From Phototrophicus methaneseepsis (lineage in GTDB: Bacteria > Chloroflexota > Anaerolineae > Aggregatilineales > Phototrophicaceae), in the NCBI RefSeq assembly GCF_015500095.1, contig NZ_CP062983.1, forward strand, positions 1,612,001 to 1,676,000: a stretch of 64,000 nt of DNA, written 5' to 3'. Position numbers and translations under genes: made by a program. The notes below the pieces were generated by a model, which had not been told where the DNA came from, searched no databases, and saw nothing but the letters and a program-made list of their open reading frames with translations. Below, in pieces: positions 55,606 to 64,000 of this stretch; position 1 is the first letter of the stretch; each line of letters begins with the position of its first letter.

Positions 55606-56760
55606 ATGCAGTCTGTTACCCAGCCAGAAAATATGGAAAACGCCGTGAATCCGGTGCCAGAGCGAGGCCCATACCCCCAAGAAGAACTCTCGATTGAGGT
55701 TGCTTCTCAATGGCAGTTGATGTGGTGGGCTTTCCGCAAGCATCATATGGCTGTCATTGGCGGCATTGTGGTACTCATTTTCTACTTTGTCGCTATCTTT
55801 GCGGATTTCTTCGCGCCGCAGTCGCCAACGACCTATCTGGCGGATTACGTCTATGCCCCACCCCAGACGATCTATCTGTTTAAAGATGGGCAATTTGCGC
55901 CACATGTGAACGGCTATACCTTTGAACGTGACCCCGTTTCTTTCAAAAAAATGTGGGCAGTCGATGAAGAGACGACGATCCCGATTGGGCTTTTTGTCAG
56001 GGGCGAGACTTATAAACTCTGGGGCGTGTTTGAGTCGAACATTCACCTGATTGGCCCCACAGAACCCGGCCAGCCGTTTTATATCTTTGGCGCGGATAAC
56101 ACCGGGCGTGACGTCTTCAGCCGGACGATTTTCAGCAGCCGTATTTCGCTCAGTATCAGCCTTGTGGGCGTGGTGCTGAGTATGTTTATCGGCATCGTTC
56201 TGGGGGGTATCTCCGGGTTGATGGGTGGCCTTGTCGATAACCTCATCCAGCGCCTGATCGAAATTGCGCTGTCGATCCCGATGCTGCCAGTCATCATCGC
56301 TGTGGCGGCCCTGCTGCCTGTCTCCTGGGGCATCCTCAAGATTTACTTCGTCATTACGCTGCTGCTGGCCTTGACGGGATGGGCAGGGTTGGCCCGTGTT
56401 GTCCGCAGTAAATTCCTGGCCTTACGAGAAGAAGATTTTGTGCTGGCTGCCAAGCTTGATGGTTCACCACCGCGCCGCCTGATCTTGCGCCATATGCTGC
56501 CTTCGTTTTACAGCCATCTGATTGCATCCCTGACGCTGGCGCTGCCCGGCATGATTTTGGGCGAAACAGCGCTCAGCTTCCTGGGTGTGGGCCTGCGCCC
56601 GCCTGTCGTCAGTTGGGGTGTACAGCTCCAGGAAGCGCAGAAGATCAACGTCATTGCCTCTTATCCCTGGTTATTGATCCCGGCATTCTTCGTCATCGTG
56701 ATTGTGCTGGCTTTCAGCTTCCTGGGTGATGGCCTGCGCGATGCCGCTGATCCCTACTAA
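55606..56760 (+). CDS. ABC transporter permease, DppC/OppC type
   Basis: This 384-aa permease has a long N-terminal cytoplasmic segment, one early membrane helix (about 50-72) and a large extracytoplasmic loop of about 100 residues before the core, ending IFGADNTGRDVFSRTIFSSRISL near residue 165, the OppC hallmark. The EAA loop is LREEDFVLAAKLDGSPPRRLILRHMLP near 275. The loop is longer than in peptide-type DppC, a feature seen in oligosaccharide-type systems. It lies 11 bases after its partner. Confidence 0.92.
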   Translation: MQSVTQPENMENAVNPVPERGPYPQEELSIEVASQWQLMWWAFRKHHMAVIGGIVVLIFYFVAIFADFFAPQSPTTYLADYVYAPPQTIYLFKDGQFAPHVNGYTFERDPVSFKKMWAVDEETTIPIGLFVRGETYKLWGVFESNIHLIGPTEPGQPFYIFGADNTGRDVFSRTIFSSRISLSISLVGVVLSMFIGIVLGGISGLMGGLVDNLIQRLIEIALSIPMLPVIIAVAALLPVSWGILKIYFVITLLLALTGWAGLARVVRSKFLALREEDFVLAAKLDGSPPRRLILRHMLPSFYSHLIASLTLALPGMILGETALSFLGVGLRPPVVSWGVQLQEAQKINVIASYPWLLIPAFFVIVIVLAFSFLGDGLRDAADPY

Positions 56761-56809
56761 ATAATCTCTGGCTAATAATCTCTGACGACCATTGAAGACA
56801 TGAAATGAG

Positions 56810-57868
56810 ATGCTCATGGCGGAAAAATTACTCGAAGTTAAAGATTTAAAAATTCACTTTTTTACGGATGAAGGCGTTGTTAAAGCCGTCGATGGTGTGG
56901 ATATCAACCTGGAGCGCGGTAAGACGCTTTGCCTCGTTGGCGAAAGTGGTTGTGGCAAGAGCGTGACCAGCCGCGCCTTTCTGAAGATTATCCATAAACC
57001 GGGCCAGATCGTCAGCGGTGAGATGCTGTATCATCGCCCGCTGCCCAATGGCGGTTATCAAACTGTCGATATTGCCCAGATGGACCCTAAAGGCGAGGAA
57101 ATCCGCAAGATACGCGGCAAAGAGATTTCTATGATCTTCCAGGAGCCGATGTCCAGCCTCAGCGTGCTGCACACGGTCGGCAACCAGATTACGGAGACGA
57201 TCTTACTGCACGAAGATGTTTCCAAAAAAGAAGCGCGTGACCGGGCGATTGAACTGCTGCGGCTGGTGGAAATCCCCAAGCCGGAGCGCCTCATTGATGA
57301 GTATCCTTTCCGGCTCAGTGGTGGGATGCGGCAGCGCGTCATGATTGCGATGGCGCTCTCCTGCAACCCGACCCTGCTCATCGCGGATGAACCAACCACA
57401 GCCCTGGATGTGACCACACAGGCGCAAATCCTCGCGCTGATGAAGTCTCTGCAAGAACAATATGGCATGGCGTTGCTCTTCATCACGCATGATTTAGGCG
57501 TCGTGGCAGAAATTGCCGATGATGTGGCCGTTATGTACCTGGGGCGCATCATAGAACATACTGATGTCGATACCGTGTTCCATAATCCCAAGCACCCCTA
57601 TACACAGGCTTTGTTGGAATCTATCCCTAAGATTGCCGTAGAAACGAACGATCTGAATCCCATCAAAGGTATGGTGCCCAGCCCCTTCCGGCGGCCATCC
57701 GGGTGCACATTCCACCCGCGCTGTCGGGCGCGCTTCGGCCCATGTGATACGGTGGTGCCTTCCGTGACGCACCTTGACGAGAATCACCAGGTGCGATGCC
57801 TCTTATATGAAAACGAATATGCCAGAGATAAAGTCGCTGAGATAGAAGTGGAGAGCACCCATGGTTAA
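56810..57868 (+). CDS. ABC transporter ATP-binding protein, DppD/OppD type
   Basis: This 352-aa ATPase has Walker A GESGCGKS near residue 44, the ABC signature LSGGMRQRV near 167, Walker [13 protein letters not shown] near 187 and the H-loop ITHDLG. The C-terminal oligopeptide/dipeptide domain with [15 protein letters not shown] has the cysteine pattern that may bind an Fe-S cluster. Starts ATG 56810 and ATG 56816 are both possible. It overlaps the next gene by eight bases. Confidence 0.93.
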   Translation: MLMAEKLLEVKDLKIHFFTDEGVVKAVDGVDINLERGKTLCLVGESGCGKSVTSRAFLKIIHKPGQIVSGEMLYHRPLPNGGYQTVDIAQMDPKGEEIRKIRGKEISMIFQEPMSSLSVLHTVGNQITETILLHEDVSKKEARDRAIELLRLVEIPKPERLIDEYPFRLSGGMRQRVMIAMALSCNPTLLIADEPTTALDVTTQAQILALMKSLQEQYGMALLFITHDLGVVAEIADDVAVMYLGRIIEHTDVDTVFHNPKHPYTQALLESIPKIAVETNDLNPIKGMVPSPFRRPSGCTFHPRCRARFGPCDTVVPSVTHLDENHQVRCLLYENEYARDKVAEIEVESTHG

Positions 57869-58949
57869 CGTCGTTGCAGACCAACCGCTTGCCGCACAGG
57901 ATGCTGTCATGGAGGATGAACGCAATATCCTTGAGGTGCGCAACCTGAAGATGCATTTCCCCTTGCGGACGGGCTTCTTTTCCAAGCCGACAGCTTTTGT
58001 GAAAGCCGTTGATGACGTCAGCTTTGATGTGATCGAAGGCGAGACGCTCGGCTTGGTTGGCGAAAGTGGCTGTGGTAAGACCACAATCGGGCGGTGTATC
58101 GTGCGCGCTTATGATGTGACTGCCGGGCAGATGCGTTATCAGCATCACGATGGCACCGTCAGCAATCTGGCGACCCTGAGCGGCCCCGAACTGCGGCCTT
58201 TGCGCAAGGACATTCGCCTCATCTTCCAGGACCCTTATTCCTCGCTGAACCCACGTATGACGGTCTTTGAAAATATTAGCGAGGCCCTGCGCGTTAGTGG
58301 GGCAGCTCGGAAGGAGATTAAAGACCGCGTGGCATATCTCTTGCAACGAGTTGGCTTGCGCCCGGAGTATATGTCGCGTTATCCACATGCTTTCAGCGGT
58401 GGTGAGCGTCAGCGTATCGTGATTGCGCGCGCCCTCATCACCAATCCGCGCCTGATTGTGGCCGATGAAGCTGTCTCTGCATTGGATGTCTCCGTCCGTG
58501 CCCAGATTTTGAACTTGTTGAAGGAGCTCCAGGAAGAGTTCCAATTAACGTATCTGTTCATCTCGCATGACCTGAGCGTGATACGTCATATTTGTGATCG
58601 CGTTAATGTGATGTATGTGGGTAAGCTTGTGGAAACAGCTTCCATCGGTGAATTGTTCCGTAAGCCGAAGCATCCTTACACAGAGGCGTTGCTCTCCGCA
58701 GTGCCCATTACGGACCCGCGCGAACGTGGTAAGCGTAATCGCATTCATTTGCGTGGCGAAGTCGCTGATCCTTCCAACCCGCCGAGTGGCTGTTACTTCC
58801 ACCCGCGTTGCCAGTATGCAGAAGACCGCTGTATCACCCAGGAGCCGTTGGTGCGGCCTGTGGGCAGCACAACAAATCCACATCGTGCAGCTTGCCACTT
58901 CGCAGAAGAGCTAGACTTGCGCGGTGTGATCATCGATGAGCCGACTTGA
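57861..58949 (+). CDS. ABC transporter ATP-binding protein, DppF/OppF type
   Basis: This 362-aa ATPase has Walker [10 protein letters not shown] near residue 72, signature FSGGERQRI near 178, Walker [13 protein letters not shown] near 197 and H-loop ISHDLS. The C-terminal [14 protein letters not shown] is the family cysteine motif. With the preceding ATPase it forms the heterodimeric motor. Last gene of the importer operon, followed by a bidirectional terminator. Confidence 0.93.
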   Translation: MVNVVADQPLAAQDAVMEDERNILEVRNLKMHFPLRTGFFSKPTAFVKAVDDVSFDVIEGETLGLVGESGCGKTTIGRCIVRAYDVTAGQMRYQHHDGTVSNLATLSGPELRPLRKDIRLIFQDPYSSLNPRMTVFENISEALRVSGAARKEIKDRVAYLLQRVGLRPEYMSRYPHAFSGGERQRIVIARALITNPRLIVADEAVSALDVSVRAQILNLLKELQEEFQLTYLFISHDLSVIRHICDRVNVMYVGKLVETASIGELFRKPKHPYTEALLSAVPITDPRERGKRNRIHLRGEVADPSNPPSGCYFHPRCQYAEDRCITQEPLVRPVGSTTNPHRAACHFAEELDLRGVIIDEPT

Positions 58950-58966
58950 GAAAGTTGAGGGGGGAT

Positions 58967-58987
58967 AGGGCAGGCCTCGCCTGCCCT
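58967..58987. terminator. Hairpin between importer operon and GH8 gene
   Basis: AGGGCAGGC and GCCTGCCCT pair perfectly around three bases. It lies 17 bases after the ATPase stop and 5 bases past the GH8 stop, between convergent genes. Confidence 0.75.
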
Positions 58988-58992
58988 GTAGC

Positions 58993-60195
58993 TTATCGTG
59001 TTGGGTCATAGATGCGGAAGTTGCCGCTGAGCTGGAGCAGCGCCATCATATACAGCAAGCCATCGTAATAACGATGGCGCTCGCTGGGAATGGGTGTCTT
59101 TAAAAAGGCGTCGATGAAATCCCAGGCGCGCTCGTGGCTGGCGGCAAGGCTGGCAACAGCATTGGTAGCGATGAGCCCGGCGGGTTGGCGCTGATCGCCT
59201 GTGCCGACGCCATCTGGTGTGCCATCATGCTGGTAACGGCTGGTGTACTGGTCCATGCCGATGTTGTGGAAGAATGCCTGATAGCGGTTACTTTGCTCAA
59301 TCTGCCATGGGTCTCGTGCGAACCACGCATAATCCATGGCGACCATCATGCCGATCCGCCATGCATCTGCGTAATAGACGCCGCCATAATCGCGCATAGG
59401 GCGTGGGCGACCATCGAACTCAGAGTAATTGGTCATCAGGCCGGTTGTTGGATGGGCTGCATCGTGCCAGTGTTGGCGTGCCGCCGCTGCTGCTTCTTCC
59501 CAAAAGGTATGATCTTCCTTTGCCCAGCGCGCCCAGAGTTCATAATAGTGAGGTGCCTGATAGGATGGGTCTGTAAATTCACTGACGACGCCTTTTTCAG
59601 GCACAAAGACGACGAGCTTGGTCTGCGGGTCAAAGAGGTTCGTTGCGACAGGGCTATCACCTTCATCAGTGTGCAGCATCGTATGAAGGATGATGTTGGC
59701 TTGTTCTTCATAGTTGAAGATGCCTTCGCCGTTACCCCATCGGGCGGCTGCGAAGAAGAGCGCCGTCACAAACCACACTTCGCCATCGGATGCGGGATTT
59801 TCGGAGACGCATTTGCCATCACGCCAGGCATGCCAGCAAAAGTACCCGGCCCAGGGACCCTCTTCATGGTACATATAGGTGCGGGCCCACTTCCAGATGC
59901 GGTCAAACTCGGCCTTTTTATTCATCTGGACGGCGATCATCATGCCGTAGGACATGCCTTCTGTGCGGATGTCTGCGTTGTTGATGTCTTCCAGATAGGC
60001 CATATCATCGCCGACGGGATAATAAACCCGTTCTGTATCGTCATCGCCATAAAATAGTTGCTGGAAAGCTGTCTCGATGCGTTCCTGGATCTCAGCATCG
60101 GATAAGCCAAATTCGGCCAGCATGTTGCGATAATGGCCCGTAAAAAAAGCGCCTTCTGCGGGTGGCTGTGGGGCAGGTAAATCTCTTGTCATCAT
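58993..60195 (-). CDS. GH8 reducing-end-xylose-releasing exo-oligoxylanase (Rex-like)
   Basis: This 400-aa (alpha/alpha)6-barrel enzyme has the GH8 acid Glu79 in RTEGMSYGM, Asp137 in SDGEVWF and Asp277 in YADAWRIGM, matching the residues of the Bacillus Rex enzyme, which removes xylose from the reducing end of xylo-oligosaccharides. No signal peptide is seen, consistent with action on imported oligomers. It is convergent with the importer and divergent from a LacI gene. ATG 60195 or 60192 follows AGGAG. Chitosanase or cellulase activity, also found in GH8, is less likely given the context. Confidence 0.88.
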   Translation of the reverse strand: MMTRDLPAPQPPAEGAFFTGHYRNMLAEFGLSDAEIQERIETAFQQLFYGDDDTERVYYPVGDDMAYLEDINNADIRTEGMSYGMMIAVQMNKKAEFDRIWKWARTYMYHEEGPWAGYFCWHAWRDGKCVSENPASDGEVWFVTALFFAAARWGNGEGIFNYEEQANIILHTMLHTDEGDSPVATNLFDPQTKLVVFVPEKGVVSEFTDPSYQAPHYYELWARWAKEDHTFWEEAAAAARQHWHDAAHPTTGLMTNYSEFDGRPRPMRDYGGVYYADAWRIGMMVAMDYAWFARDPWQIEQSNRYQAFFHNIGMDQYTSRYQHDGTPDGVGTGDQRQPAGLIATNAVASLAASHERAWDFIDAFLKTPIPSERHRYYDGLLYMMALLQLSGNFRIYDPTR

Positions 60196-60205
60196 TTGGG
60201 GCTCC

Positions 60206-60220
60206 TGTCCTCGGAGGACA
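60206..60220 (-). promoter_or_regulatory. Small perfect hairpin at the GH8 ribosome-binding site
   Basis: TGTCCTC and GAGGACA (60206-60212 and 60214-60220) form a dyad whose proximal arm touches the AGGAG of the GH8 gene. It may modulate translation or be a small operator. Confidence 0.35.
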
Positions 60221-60274
60221 TAATAAGTAGTAAAAATAGGGCGAAATTTTGCTGTAAAATGATCGTAAGAGTTG

Positions 60275-60386
60275 CTATAGTAACGTTACCGTAACGATAC
60301 TTTGATCATATCTGTACCGATCAAGAGTGTCAACAAAAAAGACGCCTGATCGCCCGGATGGCTGGATGGGAGATCGTTACTATAAC
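60275..60386. promoter_or_regulatory. Pair of LacI-type operators in the GH8/LacI divergent region
   Basis: GTAACGTTAC (60280-60289) and GTTAC-c-GTAAC (60285-60295) overlap, and the 14 bases 60282-60295 equal the inverse of the site at 51070. A second element, CGTTACTATA (60375-60384), is the inverse of TATAGTAACG (60276-60285), about 100 bases away. Two sites facing each other across the divergent promoters would allow looping by a LacI-family repressor. Confidence 0.65.
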
Positions 60387-60491
60387 AATGGTGAAAGGAT
60401 ATGCGTCTGTAAACTGGCTTATAAGCGTGCAGTCATTATACTGATGGATACGCTGATGATTGTCAGTGCAGATGAATGAAGAGGATGACCC

Positions 60492-61499
60492 ATGCAAAGA
60501 AGCAGCGTCACGTTGGCGGATGTTGCTGCGGAAGCCCAAGTCTCCCGTATGAGTGTCTCTCGTGCACTCAACGGCCAGGCAGGCGTTTCTGAGGAAACAC
60601 GTCAGCGTATCCTGGACATCGCAAATCAACTGGGTTACACACAAGCCGCACGTAATGGGGATACGCCGCCTGCGATTGGGTTGCTCGTCCCGGCGATTGA
60701 TACCAGCTACATGGGGGAAATCCTCAGTGGGGTGTGCAGCGCTGCGGAACGGTTACATTATGGGCTGCTGCTTTCTGCCCAGGCGACGAGTACTGCTACC
60801 TGGCAGACCAGCCAAACGACCCTCAATAACAACCTGGTAGCGGGTGTGCTGATGGTCGTCCCGCACGATTATGAAACCATCGTCGGTGATCTTAAAGCGC
60901 GTGAACTGCCTTATGTCATCATTGATCATCACATGAATAACGATAATGAACCCAGCGTGACGGCCACCAACCGGCGCGGTATTCTGGATGCTATGCGTCA
61001 TCTGCTGGCACTGGGGCATCGTCGCATTGGCTTTATCACCGGGCGTATGGATATCGCCAGTTCGCATGATCGCTTGCAGGGCTACCGTGACGGTCTCGCG
61101 GAAGTGGGGCTGCCTTTTGAGGCGGAATTGGTATGCGAAGGCGATTTTACGCAGTCGGTGGGCTTCCATCATACGCAGACGCTGCTGGCCCTTGAGGAGC
61201 GACCGACAGCGATTGTCGCTTCTAACGATGTGATGGCCTTCGGTGCGATGGATGCTATCAAAGCTGCCGGATTGACGATTGGTCATGACGTGTCGATTGT
61301 GGGCTTTGATGATATTCACATGGCGTCTCAGGTCTATCCCCCGCTGACGACTGTTCGCCAACCCATGGCGGAAATGGGCGAAGTCGCTATGGAGATGCTC
61401 GTCAACCTGATTGAAGACCGCGTCACGCTCTCTTACCGTCGGGAACTGCCAACGGATTTAATCATCCGCAGTTCTACAGGGCGCGCTCCCTCAGTCTGA
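60492..61499 (+). CDS. LacI-family transcriptional regulator
   Basis: This 335-aa regulator has the HTH VTLADVAAEAQVSRMSVSRALN and a sensor domain with GFITGRMD near residue 178 and IVGFDDIHMASQVYPPLTTV near 270. It is divergent from the GH8 gene and separated from it by operator-like dyads shared with the LacI gene at 51 kb. It probably responds to a xylose-containing sugar. The start codon directly follows GAAGAGGATGACCC. Confidence 0.9.
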   Translation: MQRSSVTLADVAAEAQVSRMSVSRALNGQAGVSEETRQRILDIANQLGYTQAARNGDTPPAIGLLVPAIDTSYMGEILSGVCSAAERLHYGLLLSAQATSTATWQTSQTTLNNNLVAGVLMVVPHDYETIVGDLKARELPYVIIDHHMNNDNEPSVTATNRRGILDAMRHLLALGHRRIGFITGRMDIASSHDRLQGYRDGLAEVGLPFEAELVCEGDFTQSVGFHHTQTLLALEERPTAIVASNDVMAFGAMDAIKAAGLTIGHDVSIVGFDDIHMASQVYPPLTTVRQPMAEMGEVAMEMLVNLIEDRVTLSYRRELPTDLIIRSSTGRAPSV

Positions 61500-61532
61500 T
61501 ATACCCTCGTCACGATATAGGCTTGCGATGCC

Positions 61533-62177
61533 ATGATAAACGCGCTCGTCAGAGTGATGCTTGCCCTCATCGCCGTGCTGGCATTTTTGCTCATGGTCGT
61601 GGCGCTGTTGCCGCGTGAGGATCGTGAGGTTCAATTCATCACATCGGACGAGAATTGTGCTGGGCATTGTCTCATTGGTATCGTGCCCGGTACCACGACT
61701 GTGGGGCAGGTGTTAGCGCATTTGCGCGCGCATCCCTGGGTTGAGGAAGCCTATCTCCTGGCACCCGGCACAGGCTACAGTGAGATTCAATGGACGTGGA
61801 GTGGAGAGCAGCCTGCCGCTGTTGACGCTGACGAAATAGGGCGGCTGACATTTTACTGGCTTGCGGACCGGGCTAATTCCGCGTTTTTGAACGACGCGCC
61901 AATAGAAACGGTTGTCATCTATACGACCTTGCCGATGCCTGTTCTGATTGCCCGTTTGGGGCCACCGGATACAGGTACCGCCGATAGGCGCACCGATTTT
62001 GATCTAACCTATACAGCGGCTTATCGGCAGTCGGGCACGACATTGACCTTATCGAAGATATTGCCGTGCCCGGTTGCTCTCACGGCGTATATGCAGGGGC
62101 CGACGCGTATGGCTATGGTCGTTGGTTATGGGTCCAGCCCCTTTGTAGAATTGCCACAACTGCTCAAGCAGTGTTGA
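61533..62177 (+). CDS. Membrane-anchored protein of unknown function
   Basis: This 214-aa protein has one N-terminal membrane helix (about 5-26) and then an extracytoplasmic domain. Cysteines in DENCAGHCLIG and near the end (LPCPVAL, LLKQC) could form disulfides. CLIGIVPGTTTVGQVLAHLRAHPWVEEAYL recalls small repeats found in other Chloroflexota proteins, which is an impression only. No family is recognised. It follows the LacI gene by 33 bases and may be cotranscribed. Confidence 0.65.
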   Translation: MINALVRVMLALIAVLAFLLMVVALLPREDREVQFITSDENCAGHCLIGIVPGTTTVGQVLAHLRAHPWVEEAYLLAPGTGYSEIQWTWSGEQPAAVDADEIGRLTFYWLADRANSAFLNDAPIETVVIYTTLPMPVLIARLGPPDTGTADRRTDFDLTYTAAYRQSGTTLTLSKILPCPVALTAYMQGPTRMAMVVGYGSSPFVELPQLLKQC

Positions 62178-62183
62178 GTGCTT

Positions 62184-62933
62184 TTAGCGATTGCCGCGTG
62201 CCAGCCCATTGTGAATGAGGTATGTATAGCTCTTTTGCACGGCTTCCATCATATCCGTCGCGCAGCTATCCAACTCAACAATGAGCCAATCCGCCGCGTG
62301 ATTGTTGATAATCCCCGGTACATCCATGATCCCCTCGCCCAGGGCAAACTGCGGGTTGTCATGTGCGCCGCCGGGGCCATCTTTGATGTGCAGGAAGGGC
62401 ACGCGCTGGCCCAGGGTATCGAGCATCTCGTTGACGTCCTGCCCGCCGACCTGCGCCCAATAGGTATCCAATTCCAGGAAAATATCTTTGCTCATGCAAT
62501 CCAGCATGATTTGATACGGGGTGCTGCCATCCAACGGGGCAAATTCATGTTCATGATTATGATACCCAAGCTTGATTCCCGCAGATTTTGCATTTTCGTT
62601 GGCTTCATTCATTAAATCGCAGATTTTTTGGAGGCCATCACGCGACTGAAATAAATTGCGATCCAACCCTGGCACGACGATATGATCGACGCCATAGGTC
62701 CGGGCCATCTCCAATATTGCGTCTTTCTGGTCCCCAACAGGGGGCGAAGCGTGCGTCCCCATGATTTGTAGGCCTACAGCATCAGCGGCTTTTTTGACGG
62801 CGGCAGCATCCAACCCGCCGTAAGACTCCGCGCCGATATAGCCCATCTCCGCAATTTTGGTTATGGTGCCTTCGAGATCGGCCTTGAGTGCTTCTCGGAC
62901 TGTATAAAGTTGTAATGCGATTGGTGCAGGCAT
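62184..62933 (-). CDS. Sugar phosphate isomerase/epimerase, xylose-isomerase-like TIM barrel
   Basis: This 249-aa AP-endonuclease-2-type TIM barrel has the metal ligands visible in GYHNHEHEF, LELDTYWA, FLHIKDG and IVELD. The start is ATG 62933, preceded by AAAGGA; the frame extends upstream without support. Such proteins isomerise or epimerise sugars or inositol derivatives and often accompany Gfo/Idh/MocA dehydrogenases, one of which lies just upstream on the same strand. A terminator between them suggests separate or partly coupled transcription. Confidence 0.88.
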   Translation of the reverse strand: MPAPIALQLYTVREALKADLEGTITKIAEMGYIGAESYGGLDAAAVKKAADAVGLQIMGTHASPPVGDQKDAILEMARTYGVDHIVVPGLDRNLFQSRDGLQKICDLMNEANENAKSAGIKLGYHNHEHEFAPLDGSTPYQIMLDCMSKDIFLELDTYWAQVGGQDVNEMLDTLGQRVPFLHIKDGPGGAHDNPQFALGEGIMDVPGIINNHAADWLIVELDSCATDMMEAVQKSYTYLIHNGLARGNR

Positions 62934-63007
62934 CTTCAATAATCCTTTATATGATGTCGCTACGGAATCAAACTTGTGACCCCAGCGCGATGAACATTGA
63001 GACAAGA

Positions 63008-63030
63008 AGGGCACAGCCTAGCTGTGCCCT
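63008..63030 (-). terminator. Terminator after the Gfo/Idh gene at the right edge
   Basis: AGGGCACAGC and GCTGTGCCCT pair perfectly around three bases; the minus strand continues TTCTTGTC. It lies 45 bases after the stop at 63075. Confidence 0.75.
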
Positions 63031-63074
63031 GTATGCTTTGTTGATTTTACATGCGCAGAACGATGACAGGACGA

Positions 63075-64000
63075 CTATAGGTCTGCGATCAGTACTTCGC
63101 GGCCTGTTTTCTGGCTTTCATAGATCGCATTCAGGATTTGCGAGACAGCTAACGATTCTTCCGCCTGGACGGGCGAAGATGTGCAGCCATCGACAATTGC
63201 CTGTGCGAATTCCATGCATTCCTGGGCGTGGGCTTCGTTCTCGTCTTTGGTCAGTTGCAGGGCGCGATTGTAAAGCTGCTTGCTGGCATAGTTGGTCGTA
63301 TAGATTTCGTCCTTGGGCCAGTGTGCCCCACCCTTATTGCCATAGAGCCACATTTGCATATCTTCGCCGGGGGTATCATGATGCAGCATCCAGGAGACTT
63401 CAAGGATGAGCGTCGCGCCATTTTCAAAGCGTACGAAGGCCGCCGCCATTTCTTCCACGTCCATCACGTCAGATGGCACTTCGCGGTAATTATCCCAGGC
63501 GCTGAAAGCCCCCGGAATCTTGGCAATTTCTGTACGCGCCACGCCGGAGACTGAAACAGGCTTGGGGTTGCCCATCATCCACAGCGTCAGGTCCAGGATG
63601 TGCACGCCAATGTCGATGGTCGCGCCGCCGCTGCTGTGCTCTTTCATCAGGAAGCCAGGGCGTGCCGGGATGGCGATGCGGCGCAGCATCCAACTGCGAG
63701 CGTGGTAAATATCGCCAAGGACGCCCGTATCAATTTCAGCTTTCAGGGCTTTTGATGTGCCCCTGAAGCGGAAGTGCTGGGCGGTCATCAGCAGCTTACC
63801 GGATTTATCGCGCGCGGCGATCATGGCCTTGATTTCATCAGGTGTCGCGGCCAGCGGCTTTTCGCATATGACGTGTTTGCCCGCTTCTAACGCCGCGATT
63901 GCCAGCGGCGCATGATAGCTATTGGGCGTGCAGATGTCGATAATATCAATTGCGGGATCGTTAATCAGTTCGGCGCTGCTGGTTGTGCGGATGGGAACAC
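63075..64000 (-). CDS. Gfo/Idh/MocA family oxidoreductase, N-terminus beyond the window
   Basis: The frame is open to the right edge, so the start lies outside. The first visible residues read VPIRTTSSAELINDPAIDII, followed by DICTPNSYHAPLAIAALEAG and the family motif HVICEKPLA. The second domain has GATIDIGVHILDLTLWMMG with the conserved Asp and His. A Met at 63824 is internal and should not be used as start. About 308 residues are seen of a usual 340-390. It precedes the sugar isomerase on the same strand. Confidence 0.9.
   Translation of the reverse strand, partial: VPIRTTSSAELINDPAIDIIDICTPNSYHAPLAIAALEAGKHVICEKPLAATPDEIKAMIAARDKSGKLLMTAQHFRFRGTSKALKAEIDTGVLGDIYHARSWMLRRIAIPARPGFLMKEHSSGGATIDIGVHILDLTLWMMGNPKPVSVSGVARTEIAKIPGAFSAWDNYREVPSDVMDVEEMAAAFVRFENGATLILEVSWMLHHDTPGEDMQMWLYGNKGGAHWPKDEIYTTNYASKQLYNRALQLTKDENEAHAQECMEFAQAIVDGCTSSPVQAEESLAVSQILNAIYESQKTGREVLIADL

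Noticed and set aside
57663-58544. 293-codon minus-strand frame across the OppD/OppF junction
   Set aside because: Both ATPase genes are complete on the + strand; the antisense frame spans two genes and has no motifs.
59134-60057. 307-codon + strand frame opposite the GH8 gene
   Set aside because: GH8 catalytic motifs are intact on the minus strand; the + frame is Cys/His/Ile-rich and unlike any family.
1-64000. CRISPR arrays, tRNA/rRNA genes, insertion sequences, prophage
   Set aside because: No regularly spaced repeats, tRNA-like cloverleafs, transposase or integrase motifs were seen on reading both strands.

Overview
The window looks like a chromosomal segment of a heterotrophic, plant-polysaccharide-degrading bacterium, most likely a Chloroflexota (Anaerolineae-like) species. 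This is inferred from the gene families and their arrangement (carbohydrate ABC importers with Thr/Pro-rich linkers after the signal peptide, many Gfo/Idh/MocA oxidoreductases, LacI regulators, GH127/GH51/GH43/GH8 enzymes), not from a marker gene. No rRNA, tRNA, CRISPR array, phage or insertion sequence was seen. Both ends cut through genes.

Layout. 0.1-6.8 kb (+): a tightly overlapping siroheme and assimilatory sulfite/nitrite reductase operon (precorrin-2 dehydrogenase, CbiX-type chelatase with a DR2241-like Fe-S tail, SUMT, a TrpD2-like protein, the reductase and a conserved unknown). 6.9-8.3 kb (-): a ThiS/MoaD-like sulfur carrier paired with a six-Asp-box propeller protein. 8.5-13.9 kb (-): two Gfo/Idh/MocA oxidoreductases, an old-yellow-enzyme homologue and a DHDPS-family lyase, with a GntR/FCD regulator. 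14.2-22.2 kb (+): a hexuronate operon (Gfo/Idh, UxaC, UxaB, an 892-residue UxaA-like protein, an esterase-like hydrolase). 22.3-32.2 kb (-): an arabinan system with GH43 (Tat signal), GH127, GH43-AbfB, GH51 and an ATPase-less sugar ABC importer, with a LacI regulator divergent at 32.9 kb.

34-46 kb is an island of small general-stress genes, most with their own terminator (F420/PPOX-like enzyme, a 54-aa DUF1328 protein, Dps, PRC-barrel-like protein, YccF, AI-2E-type permease, SDR, SRPBCC, BrkB, CsbD), interrupted by two overlapping hybrid histidine kinases. 46.5-50.9 kb (+) holds a lipoprotein followed by the circularly permuted ATP-grasp / alpha-E / transglutaminase operon, which is widespread but poorly understood. 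51-61.5 kb is a xylo-oligosaccharide-type locus: LacI, a complete five-gene Opp/Dpp-class importer, a GH8 Rex-like exo-oligoxylanase and a second LacI. Identical 14-base operator-like sequences lie before both LacI genes. 61.5-64 kb has an unknown membrane-anchored protein, a TIM-barrel sugar isomerase/epimerase and a truncated Gfo/Idh/MocA gene.

Together the genes suggest uptake and intracellular breakdown of pectin side chains (arabinan), galacturonate/glucuronate and xylan fragments, with three to four dedicated regulators. The most unusual observation is the UxaA-like protein: two tandem UxaA-like copies have lost opposite sets of conserved motifs, as if one functional site were split across a fused dimer.
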